Shown piece by piece: positions 12,946 to 24,900 of a DNA stretch of 64,000 nt. Location of the stretch: contig CM040763.1 in assembly GCA_022829145.1 (NCBI GenBank), positions 112,842 through 176,841 of the forward strand, given 5' to 3'. The stretch is from Albula goreensis. Its lineage: Eukaryota > Chordata > Actinopteri > Albuliformes > Albulidae. Position 1 is the stretch's first letter; the number at the start of each line of letters is the position of its first letter. Position numbers and translations under genes: made by a program. The notes under the pieces were generated by a model. That model saw nothing but the letters and a program-made list of their open reading frames with translations, ran no database searches and was not told where the DNA came from.

Positions 12946-14984
12946 TAACTAGTTGTATTTTTGGAGCATTGTTTTATAGCTGGGAACATTTGGAATGTTG
13001 GTTAAGTCTCAGGTGATAGCCCAGATCAAGGTTACATGCTGCAGTGGTGAACATTTAAGCATGATCTTATTGGGCCTCATTCATGCGGACTGAAGTAGCA
13101 GGTTTGCTCTTGAGAGTAAACTGCAATGCCTCTTGAGTCAGCCAGAGCGAAAGGCCAAACAGTCACTGCCTGTAGCTGAAATGTGGCTCATTCTGTTCTG
13201 GTACAGCATGAGAACTCATGAAGACATGCAAAATTTTTGCTCATTATGAGCTCAGGGAACCTAGTGAGGCTTCTGCTCCTTCAACATTCCCAAAAACAAG
13301 TTCTTTGGGGCAGACAATGGGGGTAGCCACATCAGGGCAATCTTGAGACTGCATTCTGAGATGGAATGTTAGCACGAAATTTGCACTCCAGCTGAGAATG
13401 TGGTAAGCACGCCAACCAGCCATGTGCTAGCAACTTGCAACAACACTGGTAATGTGATTTTGGCACAAGAGCACAATTAGCATGTTCAGTTAGCCATGCA
13501 CTAGCATTAAGAAAAACACAGCTAATGTCATTGTAGCACTACAGCATAATATGCAGATTAGTTATCCATGTGCCAGGAATAAGCAAAAGCACTGCTAGCA
13601 TGCTTTTTAGTATGATAGCACGGTCTGCACATTGCCATGAGGAAACCAGACATCCTTCCAATGACTGAGATTCAGAGTGGTTTTATGGTTTCACGCATCA
13701 GGAATTAGGCAACTACAGCACCTGTGGAAGTGCATGACACATACATATAGCTGCACGCAGAGCACAGACAATGCAGAGTTAAGCTTGAGGAAGTGGTCTG
13801 TGTTTACTGCAGTACTCTTCTGTAATACAAAAGGAGGGGGAGGGATCAGCACTATGATTGGGTAATCAGAGCCACACCCCTAGTTGCAGGGGCCTAATTG
13901 AGAAAGGAGGCACAGAGCACTTTAATCAATTAAAGATCAATTAGGGCCAAACTGGTGGCATTCCAGAGTGCTGAGCTAGTCAATTACACTGAAGCTAGAG
14001 AGCAGGGAGCTACAGTGGCAATGGACAGGAACTGGCAATGAATCCACCATAGTGGGAGTGCTAATATCTAACCCTGACCCTAACCCCTGCCATAACCCTA
14101 ACCCTACCCCCCCCTCCCCCCAACCCTAACCCCTGCCGTAACAGAACGGTATGGTATGTAAACTATTTCTGCTGCCACGAGCTTCTATATGTTGCACTCA
14201 CTGTGGTGTTTGTTTGACCTGGAATGTCCTGGTGTTGTGTGTGTTTTCCACCTTTTCTCCCTGCTTGGACTGGACTCCTGCCCCCGGTATGCTGAGGAGA
14301 GAGTGTCTGCATTGTGCCATCCTCTTTTTTAAAATGTGTCCTCAAAAAATTTTATGAAAACTTTACAAGTAAAAGCAGATCATTTTCATGTTGACTGGAT
14401 TCCTTTTATTATAATGGAGTTTGAAAAAAAAATATCATTACCATTCAAAAATGTTGAATTTTTTTCATGTTTATACATGCAGTCAACACTCGTTAAACCG
14501 GACTAGTTGGGGGTAAAGGGAGTACGATATAACTGATAGTACAATATAACCGGGTGATAATAAAAAAAAAACACACACACACAGTAGTCCCACCTAGGCT
14601 GTGGTGCCAAGCCATATTTACTCAGAGTTCAGTGTACAATAATACTTGGACTGTGTCAGTTTAAATACGTTTCCAAAGAATCCTTTGTGATACAATGTGA
14701 CACCACCATAATAGGTACCAATAACAACAAATATTAAAAGAAAGAGGGAAGAGAGGAAGAGTTAAAGAAAAAATACTGAGTAAGGGAAAGAGAGAACAGT
14801 GAATGGAGGTGAGGCAGAGAAAGGGGAGAAAGAGGGGAGTAAAGAGAGAAAAAGATGACAGAAAAATGTAAGGAAAAGAAAAGGGATAGACCACAAAAAA
14901 GTGATTAACCAGAATAGACCACAAATGTAGTTACAACTGTGTGCTGTACTGTACTACACACACTGTCAAGCACAGTGCATACAA
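12946..14984. other. unique sequence before exon 1, no gene seen
   Basis: Contains CCCTAACCC-type telomere-like motifs at 14070-14135 and an AG-rich tract at 14740-14880; a possible transposon end lies near 14485 (CAGTCAACACTCGTTAAACC). No exon found. Confidence 0.5.
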
Positions 14985-15585
14985 GCCAACGCACACTGTC
15001 CTGCGCAGTGCAAACAGGCCAGCACACACTGTCCTGCGCAGTGCATACAGACCAATACACACTGTCCTGTGCAGTGCATACAGGCCAACGCACACTGTCC
15101 TGCGCAGTGCAAACAGGCCAGCACACACTGTCCTGCGCAGTGCATACATGCCAATACACACTGTCCTGCGCAGTGCATACAGACCAAGACAAACTGTCCT
15201 GTGCAGTGCATACAGGCCAACACACACTGTCCTGCGCAGTGCATACAGACCAAGACACACTGTCCTGTGCAGTGCATACAGGCCAGCACACACTGTCCTG
15301 CGCAGTGCATACAGGCCAACACACACTGTCCTGTGCAGTGCATACAGGCCAACGCACACTGTCCTGCGCAGTGCAAACAGGCCAACACACGCTGTCCTGT
15401 GCAGTGCATGCAGACCAACACACACTGTCCTGCGCAGTGCATACAGGCCAACACACACTGTCCTGCACAGTGCATGCAGACCAACGCACACTGTCCGGTG
15501 CAGTGCATGCAGATCAACGCACACTGTCCTGCGCAGTGCATACAGATCAACGCACACTGTCCTGCGCAGTGCATACTGCTGCTCC
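14985..15585. repeat. minisatellite, 33-bp unit, ~18 copies
   Basis: Core CACACTGTCCTGCGCAGTGC with ATACAGGCCAA. Ends about 60 bp before the first coding exon's acceptor. Multiple-of-three length keeps five frames open; not coding. Confidence 0.95.
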
Positions 15586-15644
15586 TCTCAAACCCAGAAC
15601 CACCTGACAGCCCTGAATAAACATCTCTCTCTTTCTCCAACAGA

Positions 15645-15671
15645 ATGAAGATGTCCGTGGGTGAAGGTTAA
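15645..15671 (+). promoter_or_regulatory. short upstream ORF in the mical3 5' leader
   Basis: Just after the exon 1 acceptor, ATG-AAG-ATG-TCC-GTG-GGT-GAA-GGT-TAA reads as an eight-codon ORF that ends 33 bases before the main ATG. If this leader is the one used, ribosomes must reinitiate or scan past two upstream ATGs. Confidence 0.5.
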
Positions 15672-15704
15672 CAGCCAATTGGAGGGGAGGGGCCAGTCCT
15701 AGGC

Positions 15705-15986
15705 ATGGGGGATGGGGGGGTTGATGGTGTTGGCAGTGGAGAGAAAGTGAACCATGCCCATGCCCTGTTTGACCGCTTCGTCCAGGCTTCCACCTGCAAG
15801 GGCACGCTCAAGGCCTTCCAGGAGCTCTGTGACTTTCTGGAGCTGAGGCCCAGCGACTGCCGCATCTTCTACCACAAGCTCAAGTCCCGGCTCAACTACT
15901 GGAAGGCTAAGGCCCTGTGGGCGAAGCTCGACAAGCGCGCCTGCCACAAGGAGTACAAGAAGGGACGCGCCTGCGCCAACTCCAAG
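15705..15986 (+). CDS. mical3: mical3 exon 1 (first coding exon)
   Basis: 94 codons, phase 0 end. The start MGDGGVDG has a purine at -3 and G at +4. [20 protein letters not shown] and [20 protein letters not shown] are typical of the helical N-terminus of the MICAL monooxygenase. The acceptor after a CT-rich tract ends at 15643; the donor is AAG|GTCTGC. The glycine-rich first dozen residues are unlike other MICAL3 starts and come from a G-run. Confidence 0.93.
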
Positions 15987-18900
15987 GTCTGCCCAACACA
16001 GACCAGAACAACCACACTCAAAAACTCCTCTTTCCCACAGAATGAGGGAACTGCCTCTGTCCTCATCGCTGCCCATAAAACAGGCCTTTCCTGAACTCTG
16101 TCCACAGCACTGTCACTAAACCCCATGTAGAATCTCCATCAGGGCTCCTCTCCATCAGGGCTGCAAAGTGTCTGTTCTGTGACGTGTACTGAACAGTATT
16201 TTAAGATTTTAAGACTTTTTAACCATTTTATCTTTTTATTCTATATTAAATAATTGTGTGTGACTTTGTCACATTTTGTGACTCATGAGGACAGGTCGAA
16301 AAACTATAAGCCAGTTAAATAAGCTAAGTTAAATTAGCCACATTAAACGATTTAGCAACAAATATATGAAAAAGAAATGCAGTTTTGAATGTTTTGGTTT
16401 AGTAAGTGGGTTTTAATGCACAATTTAGAAAGTGCAACAGACTTTAGTGATGAAAATTTCTGCATTGCAAATCCACTTCAGGGTTTGTAACATTGGGGAG
16501 ACAGGTGGTTTGTGAGGTTGCAGATATCTAAAAGTAAGCACAGTTAGTTTCACACACTGATGTAATTGCGCGTTCCTGATAGGCATGTGTGGTGTTTTCT
16601 CTGCGCAGTGTCTCATCATTGGGGCAGGGCCATGTGGACTGCGCACAGCCATTGAGCTGGCCTTCCTGGGGGCAAAGGTGGTCCTGCTGGAGAAACGGGA
16701 CGCCTTCTCCCGGAACAACGTGCTGCATCTCTGGCCCTTCACCATCCAGGACCTGCGCGGCCTTGGCGCCAAGAAGTTCTATGGGAAATTCTGTGCTGGT
16801 GCCATTGACCACATCAGTAAGTCCTGAGCTAGCACAGCCATTAAAACTAGTGACTATATCAGTGAGTCTTGAGCTACCTCTACCGCTAATGATGCCGTAG
16901 CAGTGCTACTGCTAATGCTAACATCCATGTCAGTAAGTCTCAGTTTAGCACTGGCACTTAAAACCACATCAATGAATCCTGTGGTAGCACTGATAACAGT
17001 ATCAGTGATTCTGAGTGACAGCTATCCACTACATTAGGAAGTCCTGTCCCAGTATTCACTCTCTCCCTCTGTACTCTATAGTGTTGTTTGGTCTGTCTCT
17101 TTCTCTGTGCTCTGTTGAGTTGTTTGATCTCTCTCTTTCTGTACTATATAGTGTTGTTTGGTCTCTCTCTTTCTCTCTCTCCAGGCATTCGGCAGCTGCA
17201 GCTGGTGTTGCTGAAAGTGGCTTTGCTCTTGGGAATTGAGATTCACGTTAACGTGGAATTCAAGGGGCTGATTGAGCCCCCTGAGGAACAGGAGAACAAC
17301 AGTAAGGCCCCATGCAAGACCTCTATTGTTCATGGTGCTGGTGGGACAGAGTTATAAGAATACGCTGCAGTCTTATTAATTTACACATCTCCTTGTCCAC
17401 AAACTCTGCCAGCACATGTAGTCTATTTATTGTATTATTACCTAATTGTTAAGGTAGCAGAATAGCGGTAAAAAATGCATGTGTAGTTTCCCATATTACA
17501 TCAAAGGGAACTTTGTGTGATTAGTGACTCAGTCTGATGAGTCTATGCTGTGACTCAATGTGATTAGTGTGTGCTGTGACTCTGTGTGATTAGTATGTGC
17601 TGTGACTCTGTGTGATTAGTGTGTGCAGTGACTCTGTGTGATTAGTGTGTGCAGTGACTGAGTGTGATTAGTGTGTGCAGTGACTCTGTGTGATTAGTGT
17701 GTGCAGTGACTGTGACTCAGTGTGATTAGTGTGTGCAGTGACTCTGTGTGATTAGTGTGTGCAGTGACACTGTGTGCAGTGACTCTGTGTGATTAGTGTG
17801 TGCAGTGACTCTGTGTGAATTGTGACTGACTCTGTGTGAGTCTGACTGAGTGTGATTAGTGTGTGCTACTGTGTGACTCAATGTGATTGTGTGATTAGTG
17901 TGTGCAGTGACACTGTGTGATTATTGTATGCTGTGACTCTGTGTGATTAGTGTGTGCAGTGACTCTGTGTGATTAGTGTGTGCAGTGACTCTGTGTGATT
18001 AGTGTGTGCAGTGACACTGTGTGATTATTGTATGCTGTGACTCCGTTGCAGGGGTTGGATGGAGGGCAGAGGTTCTTCCTGACACACATCCTGTGAATGA
18101 GTTTGAGTTTGATGTCATCATCGGGGCAGATGGCAGGAGGAACACACTGCCTGGTAAGACTAAATGCAAATAATAAATGAAAATACAACTCTAAAGGACT
18201 CTGCATGTGAATCTAAACATTATTGTGTATCCATATTCCTCTTTGGACATGTCAGTTTATATTGCATGTATATTCCATGTAGGGTTGTATGTAAATACCC
18301 TGCTTTATGTCGCTTACTTGAGCTTTGTGCCCAGTAAATACCATTTTTGCTTTTTTTTATGAGTTTGTCATGTTATTTGTTCGATGGTGCTGTTACAATA
18401 GGGATTGGTAATTGCATGCTGCATGTATGCTGCATAACTGCGGTGTGTGTGTGTGTGTGTGTCTGTGTCTCTACAGAAGAGTAGTGCATATTCTGGTGCG
18501 TGTGTGTGTGCGCCGGTGTTTGTCTGCAGGTGTTTTTCCATGATAAGGGTCAGAATGATCAGAGGATTTTCTGTGTACTTCCTGTCGCCATCCAGGATTC
18601 CGCAGGAAAGAGTTTCGCGGTAAGCTGGCCATCGCCATCACTGCCAACTTCATCAATCGCCACACGTCAGCCGAGGCCAAGGTGGAGGAGATCAGCGGCG
18701 TGGCCTTCATCTTCAATCAGAAGTTCTTTCAGGACCTGAGGGAAGCCACGGGTATGTTATAATGCTGTTATTATCATGATGTTACACTGCTTTATTACTG
18801 ATTTATCACATGTCATGGAGAAGGAATCACATTCTGGACGCATCTCATTGTAAGATAGTTTATAGTTAGTATGTGAATGACTATACAGGCCTGATAATTT

Positions 18901-21900
18901 CCCTCGTCTACCAGGAGGTGTTGGTGACTGTGGTTGAAACTGTACCTCCATACAAGCATAACCAATTAATGATAATCGCTGGGCATGAGAATTTCAATGC
19001 ACAACATCAGTCGGCCGCTGTGTGGGGTTTCATACAACGTTAGCAGCAGTGACTGTGGAATCAATGTGGGAACTACAGTAGAGATAAAACACATGGAGAT
19101 CAAAAGAGAATTCTGTCTGCCAAAACATGTATAATTGTTACTACTCACAAAAATATGGGGCATAATTATTCCTCGTAACCATAGTTTCAGTGCTGGTAGA
19201 AGTGTGCTCCATGTAAGTTCTTCGTAAGCCGCCAGCTAGTTCAGTATAACTTTATCCCTTTGTAGCCTACCCCATGAGCAGATCTCTTCCAGACATGCAA
19301 CACCCCTCATTTAAAATATGGCTTTATGCAGATTGAGTCATTTACATAATGACTCAGTGAAATGAGAGTGTGTGCAAAATAACACAACTTAGTTTATTTG
19401 CAATTCTGGTAAATTTTTCCCTTAGCATGTAAACCACATTGGGGATATACTCAGACACTACTAGACAATTTAGCACCTGTAAAACTACTTCACTGGTGCA
19501 AAAAGATTAAGCGTGTGTTTGAGGTGGTTTGTTTGCTCCAATCATGTCACTGAAATTGCATGTTTAAAAATGTCAACATGTGTCACAGGCTTTGATAAAC
19601 CTGGTTCTTAGTTTGTAAACTGCAGTGGAGATATGATCACGCAGTGAGTGAATAAACTGCAGTGGAGATATGATCACACAGTGAGTGAATATACTGCAGT
19701 GGAGATATGATCACACAGTGAGTGAATAAACTGCAGTGGAGATATGATCACACAGTGAGTGAATAAACTGCAGTGGAGTATATGATCACGCAGTGAGTGA
19801 ATAAACTGCAGTGGAGATATGATCACACAGTGAGTGAATATACTGCAGTGGAGATATGATCACACAGTGAGTGAATAAACTGCAGTGGAGATATAATCAC
19901 ACAGTGAGTGAATAAACTGCAGTGGAGTAATGATCACACAGTGAGTGAAAAACTGCAGTGGAGATATGATCACACAGTGAGTGAATAAACTGCATGCTCA
20001 GGGATTGACCTGGAGAACATTGTGTATTACAAGGATGACACGCACTACTTTGTGATGACAGCAAAGTAACAGAGCCTATTGGAGAAGGGAGTGATCCTGC
20101 AGGTGAGTTACCTGTCTCCTGCCTACTGCACTCCTGCAGGACTGTAAGGACACTGCTGACCTCTCTCTCCTGCAGGGCTACAGGGACTCTGCTGACCTCT
20201 TTCCCCCCTTGCAGTACTACAGGGACACTGCTGACCTCTCTCCTGCAGAACTAAAGGGACTCTGCTGACCTCTTTCCCCCCTTGCAGTACTACAGGGACT
20301 CTGCTGACCTCTTTCCCCCTTGCAAACTACAGGGACACTGAGACCTCTCTCCTGCAGGACTACAGGGACTCTGCTGACCTCTTTCCCCCCTTGCAGTACT
20401 ACAGGGACTCTGCTGACCTCTTTCCCCCCTTGCAGTACTACAGGGACACTGCTGACCTCTCTCCTGCAGGACTACAGGGACTCTGCTGACCTCTTTCCCC
20501 CCTTGCAGTACTACAGGGACACTGCTGACCTCTCTCCTGCAGTACTACAGGGACACGGCTGTCCTATCAGCTGCAGAACTACAGGGACACGGCTGTCCTA
20601 TCAGCTGCAGAACTACAGGGACACGGCTGTCCTATCAGCTGCAGAACTACAGGGACACGGCTGACCTCTCTCTCTCCTGCAGGATTATGTAGACACAGAG
20701 CTGTTGCTCTCACGAGGGAATGTGGACCAGGCGGCCTTGCTGTCTTATGCTCGTGAGGCCGCGGATTTTTCGACCAATCACCAGCTGCCCACACTGGACT
20801 TCGCCATCAACCACTACGGCCAACCAGACGTTGCCATGTTTGACTTCACCTGCATGTACGCCTCTGAGAACGCTGCTCTGGTGCGTCAGCGCAACGGTCA
20901 CAAGCTGCTGGTGACACTGGTGGGAGACAGCCTGCTGGAGGTGAGGATAAGGAGGGAGGCAGAGAGGGGGAGATGGAAGGAGCAAAAGAGAGAGGGAGCA
21001 GCAGATGAGACAGTGAAGAGATAGAATTGTTTCTCCTCTTTCAGTGGCCAAAGCCCCACAAGCATGGACAGCGTTGTTCTTCAGCACTCCAGTTGTTATA
21101 ATAAACTATAACTGAGCTTGCACAGATCACATTAGAATTGAGAGGAACTTTTGAATGTGTGTGGTTTCAGCTGTGTTACTGAGACCCTGTTTACACTTTG
21201 TTTTAAAATGTGTTTCGGTGAACCAAACACAAGTGGACAGCCCAAGACACATCGCCGTTCACACCTGTGTCTATCATGCGTCTCCAGGGTGTCCAGCAGA
21301 CCACCTGTGTTCAGATATTACTGCCTACATCACTTCCTTATTTGACCGGTCGTGGCAATACACAGAGTTGTGATGAGTTTTTACTGGTCATGGACCTGAG
21401 AATGCCCACATAATGCACAGGCAGCTTTGGCCATGACCCAGATGTGCCTCAGATCACGCGCTGGGACTGCTGAAGTACACCCCTAATGTTACTGCACAGC
21501 TGTAATAGTGTTACTGTGTGGTAGTGCTGATGCTATGAGTAGCTGGTGTACCGCGGGATGCTAAGTGCGTGATCTTAACTGCGTCTTAGCTGGTGTGGTG
21601 TATGTGTATGGCTGTCTGTACTACTGACCAATGCTAAACAAGCAGTGTTAACTGTGTTTAGCCTTTCTGGCCGATGGGTACTGGTATCGCACGTGGATTC
21701 CTGGCTGCGATGGACTCAGCCTGGATGGTGCGCAGCTGGGCACAGGGCAGCTCTCCGCTGGAGGTCCTGGCTGAAAGGTGGGAGTGTCATCTCTTTCTGA
21801 GAATTAGCATCACTTCATTTATATGGCACTTTTTCACCAGCTGGTGCAAATTAAGGTGTTATACAATAGGAGGGAAGTATTTACAATAGTGAATAAAACA

Positions 21901-24900
21901 CTGGAACACTTAACTGTAGAACAGAATGTAGACACAGTAATGAATTACAATGGCATAGTAATTCCATCAAAACAATAAAAATATTGCCAGAGATTAAATT
22001 GATAAAGTTCTCTGACAAATTGGTGTTCTAGAAAAAGAAAATGTTAGTGAAAATTTGGAGTATGCATGTGACTTCTAAATATAGAGTAGATGGTAAATGA
22101 ATGTCAATATGGAGAAAAGTGTAAATGTTAAATGTTGAGCATGAATGTTGATAGTATGTTGATAGTATGTTTGAGTGTAAACACTGAGCAGAATGCTCAT
22201 GTTGGTGTACGTGTATGTTGTGAGTGTTAATGTTGAATGTGAAATGCTTGTCTTGCAGGGATAAGTAGCAAAAGGTTTTCATGATAAATATAAAGAGGTT
22301 ATAATAAAATTATACAATGCTGTCGTCACATGGAATATTGTGTGCAGTTCTGGGCACTGTGCTATAAGAACGATATACAGGGTCTTGAAAAACATACAAG
22401 AAGGGCACCTCTTGGCATGAACTATAAAAGTTCAGTACAGACTCAACCTATTTAGACATGGCGAAATGAGACTTAGGGGTACTTTAATCAAGGAGTTTTA
22501 ATTTATAAAAGAGCTGAGTGAAGTTAACTGCAATACATCATTTAGGGTGAGCTCAGTCTGTAGAACAAGGCGACATAATAGAAACTAGTTAAGAGTAAGT
22601 TCTGCACTGATGTAAGGAAGTATTATTTTAAACAAAGAGTTACCAACACATGGAATAGGTTGTCTGCTCAAGTAGTTAAGGTAGAGATTGCTCTTGCTGT
22701 ATTCAAGTCCATACTCAACACAGTTTAGAATACTCATTAGTTCTAATAGCAAGCTTTTGGTCAGTTGGTTTATTCTCACCATCATATATTCTTATGTGTG
22801 ATCTCTTGCGTCTCTCCGGCGTCTCTCTAACTGCGGTCCTGACAGGGAGAGCATTTACCGTCTATTGCCTCAGACAACCCCAGAGAATGTCAGCAAGAAC
22901 TTCAGCCAGTACAGCTTGGACCCCACAACCCGCTACCCCAACATCAGCCTCAACTTCCTGCGGCCTGCTCAGGTCTGTTCCCCTCCATCACTAACCAGTT
23001 TCAGTTTTCATTTTAATTTTGGTGATGCAGATAATGTTGACTGTGATGGTGATGATAAATATGTTTGTGGTGGTGATGGGGAATATATGTACGGTCGTAT
23101 TGACGGAGAGGAGTTTGTGTGTTTACCTGCCGGTCGCAGGTGCAGCATCTCCTAGACACCGGGGAGTGCAAGGATTCGCGAGTTCATTTTGAAAATATGA
23201 TCAACGCTTCAACACCCAAACTAAAGCGAAATGGTGAGGAGCTTATAAACCTCTCCTCTGTGCTGCTGGAACAAAATATTGTCTGCTGAGTGTTTTTGTG
23301 TTTTAAAGTTCAAAAATGACCTGTCAGTGGAAATGTAATTTTAGATTTTTAGTTTGCCTTCCTAAGGCATTGAAAATTGTCATTCAGTCTTTGAAAAGCT
23401 GTTGGTGTGAGATTTACATTCAGATTTGTTGTATTTTTAATGAAATGTAATTGTATCATTCTTATCCTAGAAAATGATCAGCATCAGAAGCTTTTGCAAG
23501 GTAACATTGCAGGGGACAGCAGAGATGTGCATGCTGTGATTTGACTGGTTAAAAAAGGAGCACTGGCTCTTCAGTCAGAGAAGAAACTGAACTCTGCAGG
23601 ATGCATGGCGGGGCAAAATGTTTATCACTTAGTTGGCTGGGGTCATTCATGCATTATTTGCAGAGTAACGGTAACTTGCCTTGTGTGTATACACCAACCC
23701 AGCCTTAACTGTAATAAACTGTTAATGCAGATTTGTTTTTAACCAAAAGAACCAACCCCAGCCAAGTAAGTGAAATGTGTTTACTCATATTTACCTCCTG
23801 ATTAACATTCAGCTCCAGAATTGGAAATGACTGTAACACAAAGGTTCGAGGCCTTGGCCACATGACAGTTTTTACTGGTGCTGCTTTCGTCATATGACTA
23901 ACAAGGGCTGGTGTCACTGGACAGGCTGTTGAAGCAGGGTGTCAAGACTAGTGAATGGCAGGCCCTTCCATTTTGGCTCATTGCCATTGTGCTGTGCTGT
24001 GTTGCCCAGAATCTATTGCTCGCTCCAGCAAGCTGCTGAGCTGGTGCCAGCGGCAGACTGAGGGCTATCAGCATGTCTGCGTCACCAACCTCACCACATC
24101 CTGGAAGAGTGGCCTGGCACTGTGTGCCATCATCCACCACTACAGGCCTGACCTCATGTGAGTCCCATAATGCATTGCTTCTGTCAGTCCCTTTATGCTT
24201 GTAGTAATAATGAGCTGGTAGGTGAGAGGTTGCATGTTTCGTTACCTTGAAAAAGGTGTTTTGGTTTAATTCTTCCTAAACTGTAAAGCTGTACAAATTG
24301 CAGCTGTGAATAGCCTTGATTTTGTGCTGCATTCTGTGCTCATGCTAACAAACAGAGTTTAGCTCTGTGATAGTACTAACACACTGGAGTTTGAATCTTC
24401 TGCTTGCAGTGAGTTTGACTCTCTGGAGGAGCGGGACATTGAGGGAAATAACCAGCTGGCGTTTGATGTGGCAGAACGGGAGTTTGGCATCTCCCCCATC
24501 ATGACTGGGCAGGAGATGTCGTCTGTGATGGAGCCTGACCAGTTGTCTATGGTCATGTACCTCAGCCAGTTCTATGAGATGTTTAAGGATATGGTGCCCC
24601 CTGGTGGTGAGTGTCAGAACCACAATGCATGCTGGCTCCTGCAGGCTCAGGTTTGGTGTTATTGTGAGCTTGTCTGTCTCTTTCAGAGAAACAGGGCCTG
24701 AGTCCTGAGCAGAAGGCAGCTCTGATCGCCAGCAACAAGTCCCCCATCTCCTTCCTCAGCATGCTGGGACAGACCGTCTCCCGCAAACGTGTCCCCAAGG
24801 CAAGGCTGCGCCCACCTCGGGCTGACCCACACTGCATAACACCAGCAGGCAGTGTTACGTTTCTTTCCATATTTTTCCTTAATCATACCAGACATGGTAA

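Noticed and set aside
14905-15648. Cysteine-rich frames of about 200 codons on both strands
   Set aside because: Produced by the 33-bp minisatellite; no start context, splice sites or family similarity.
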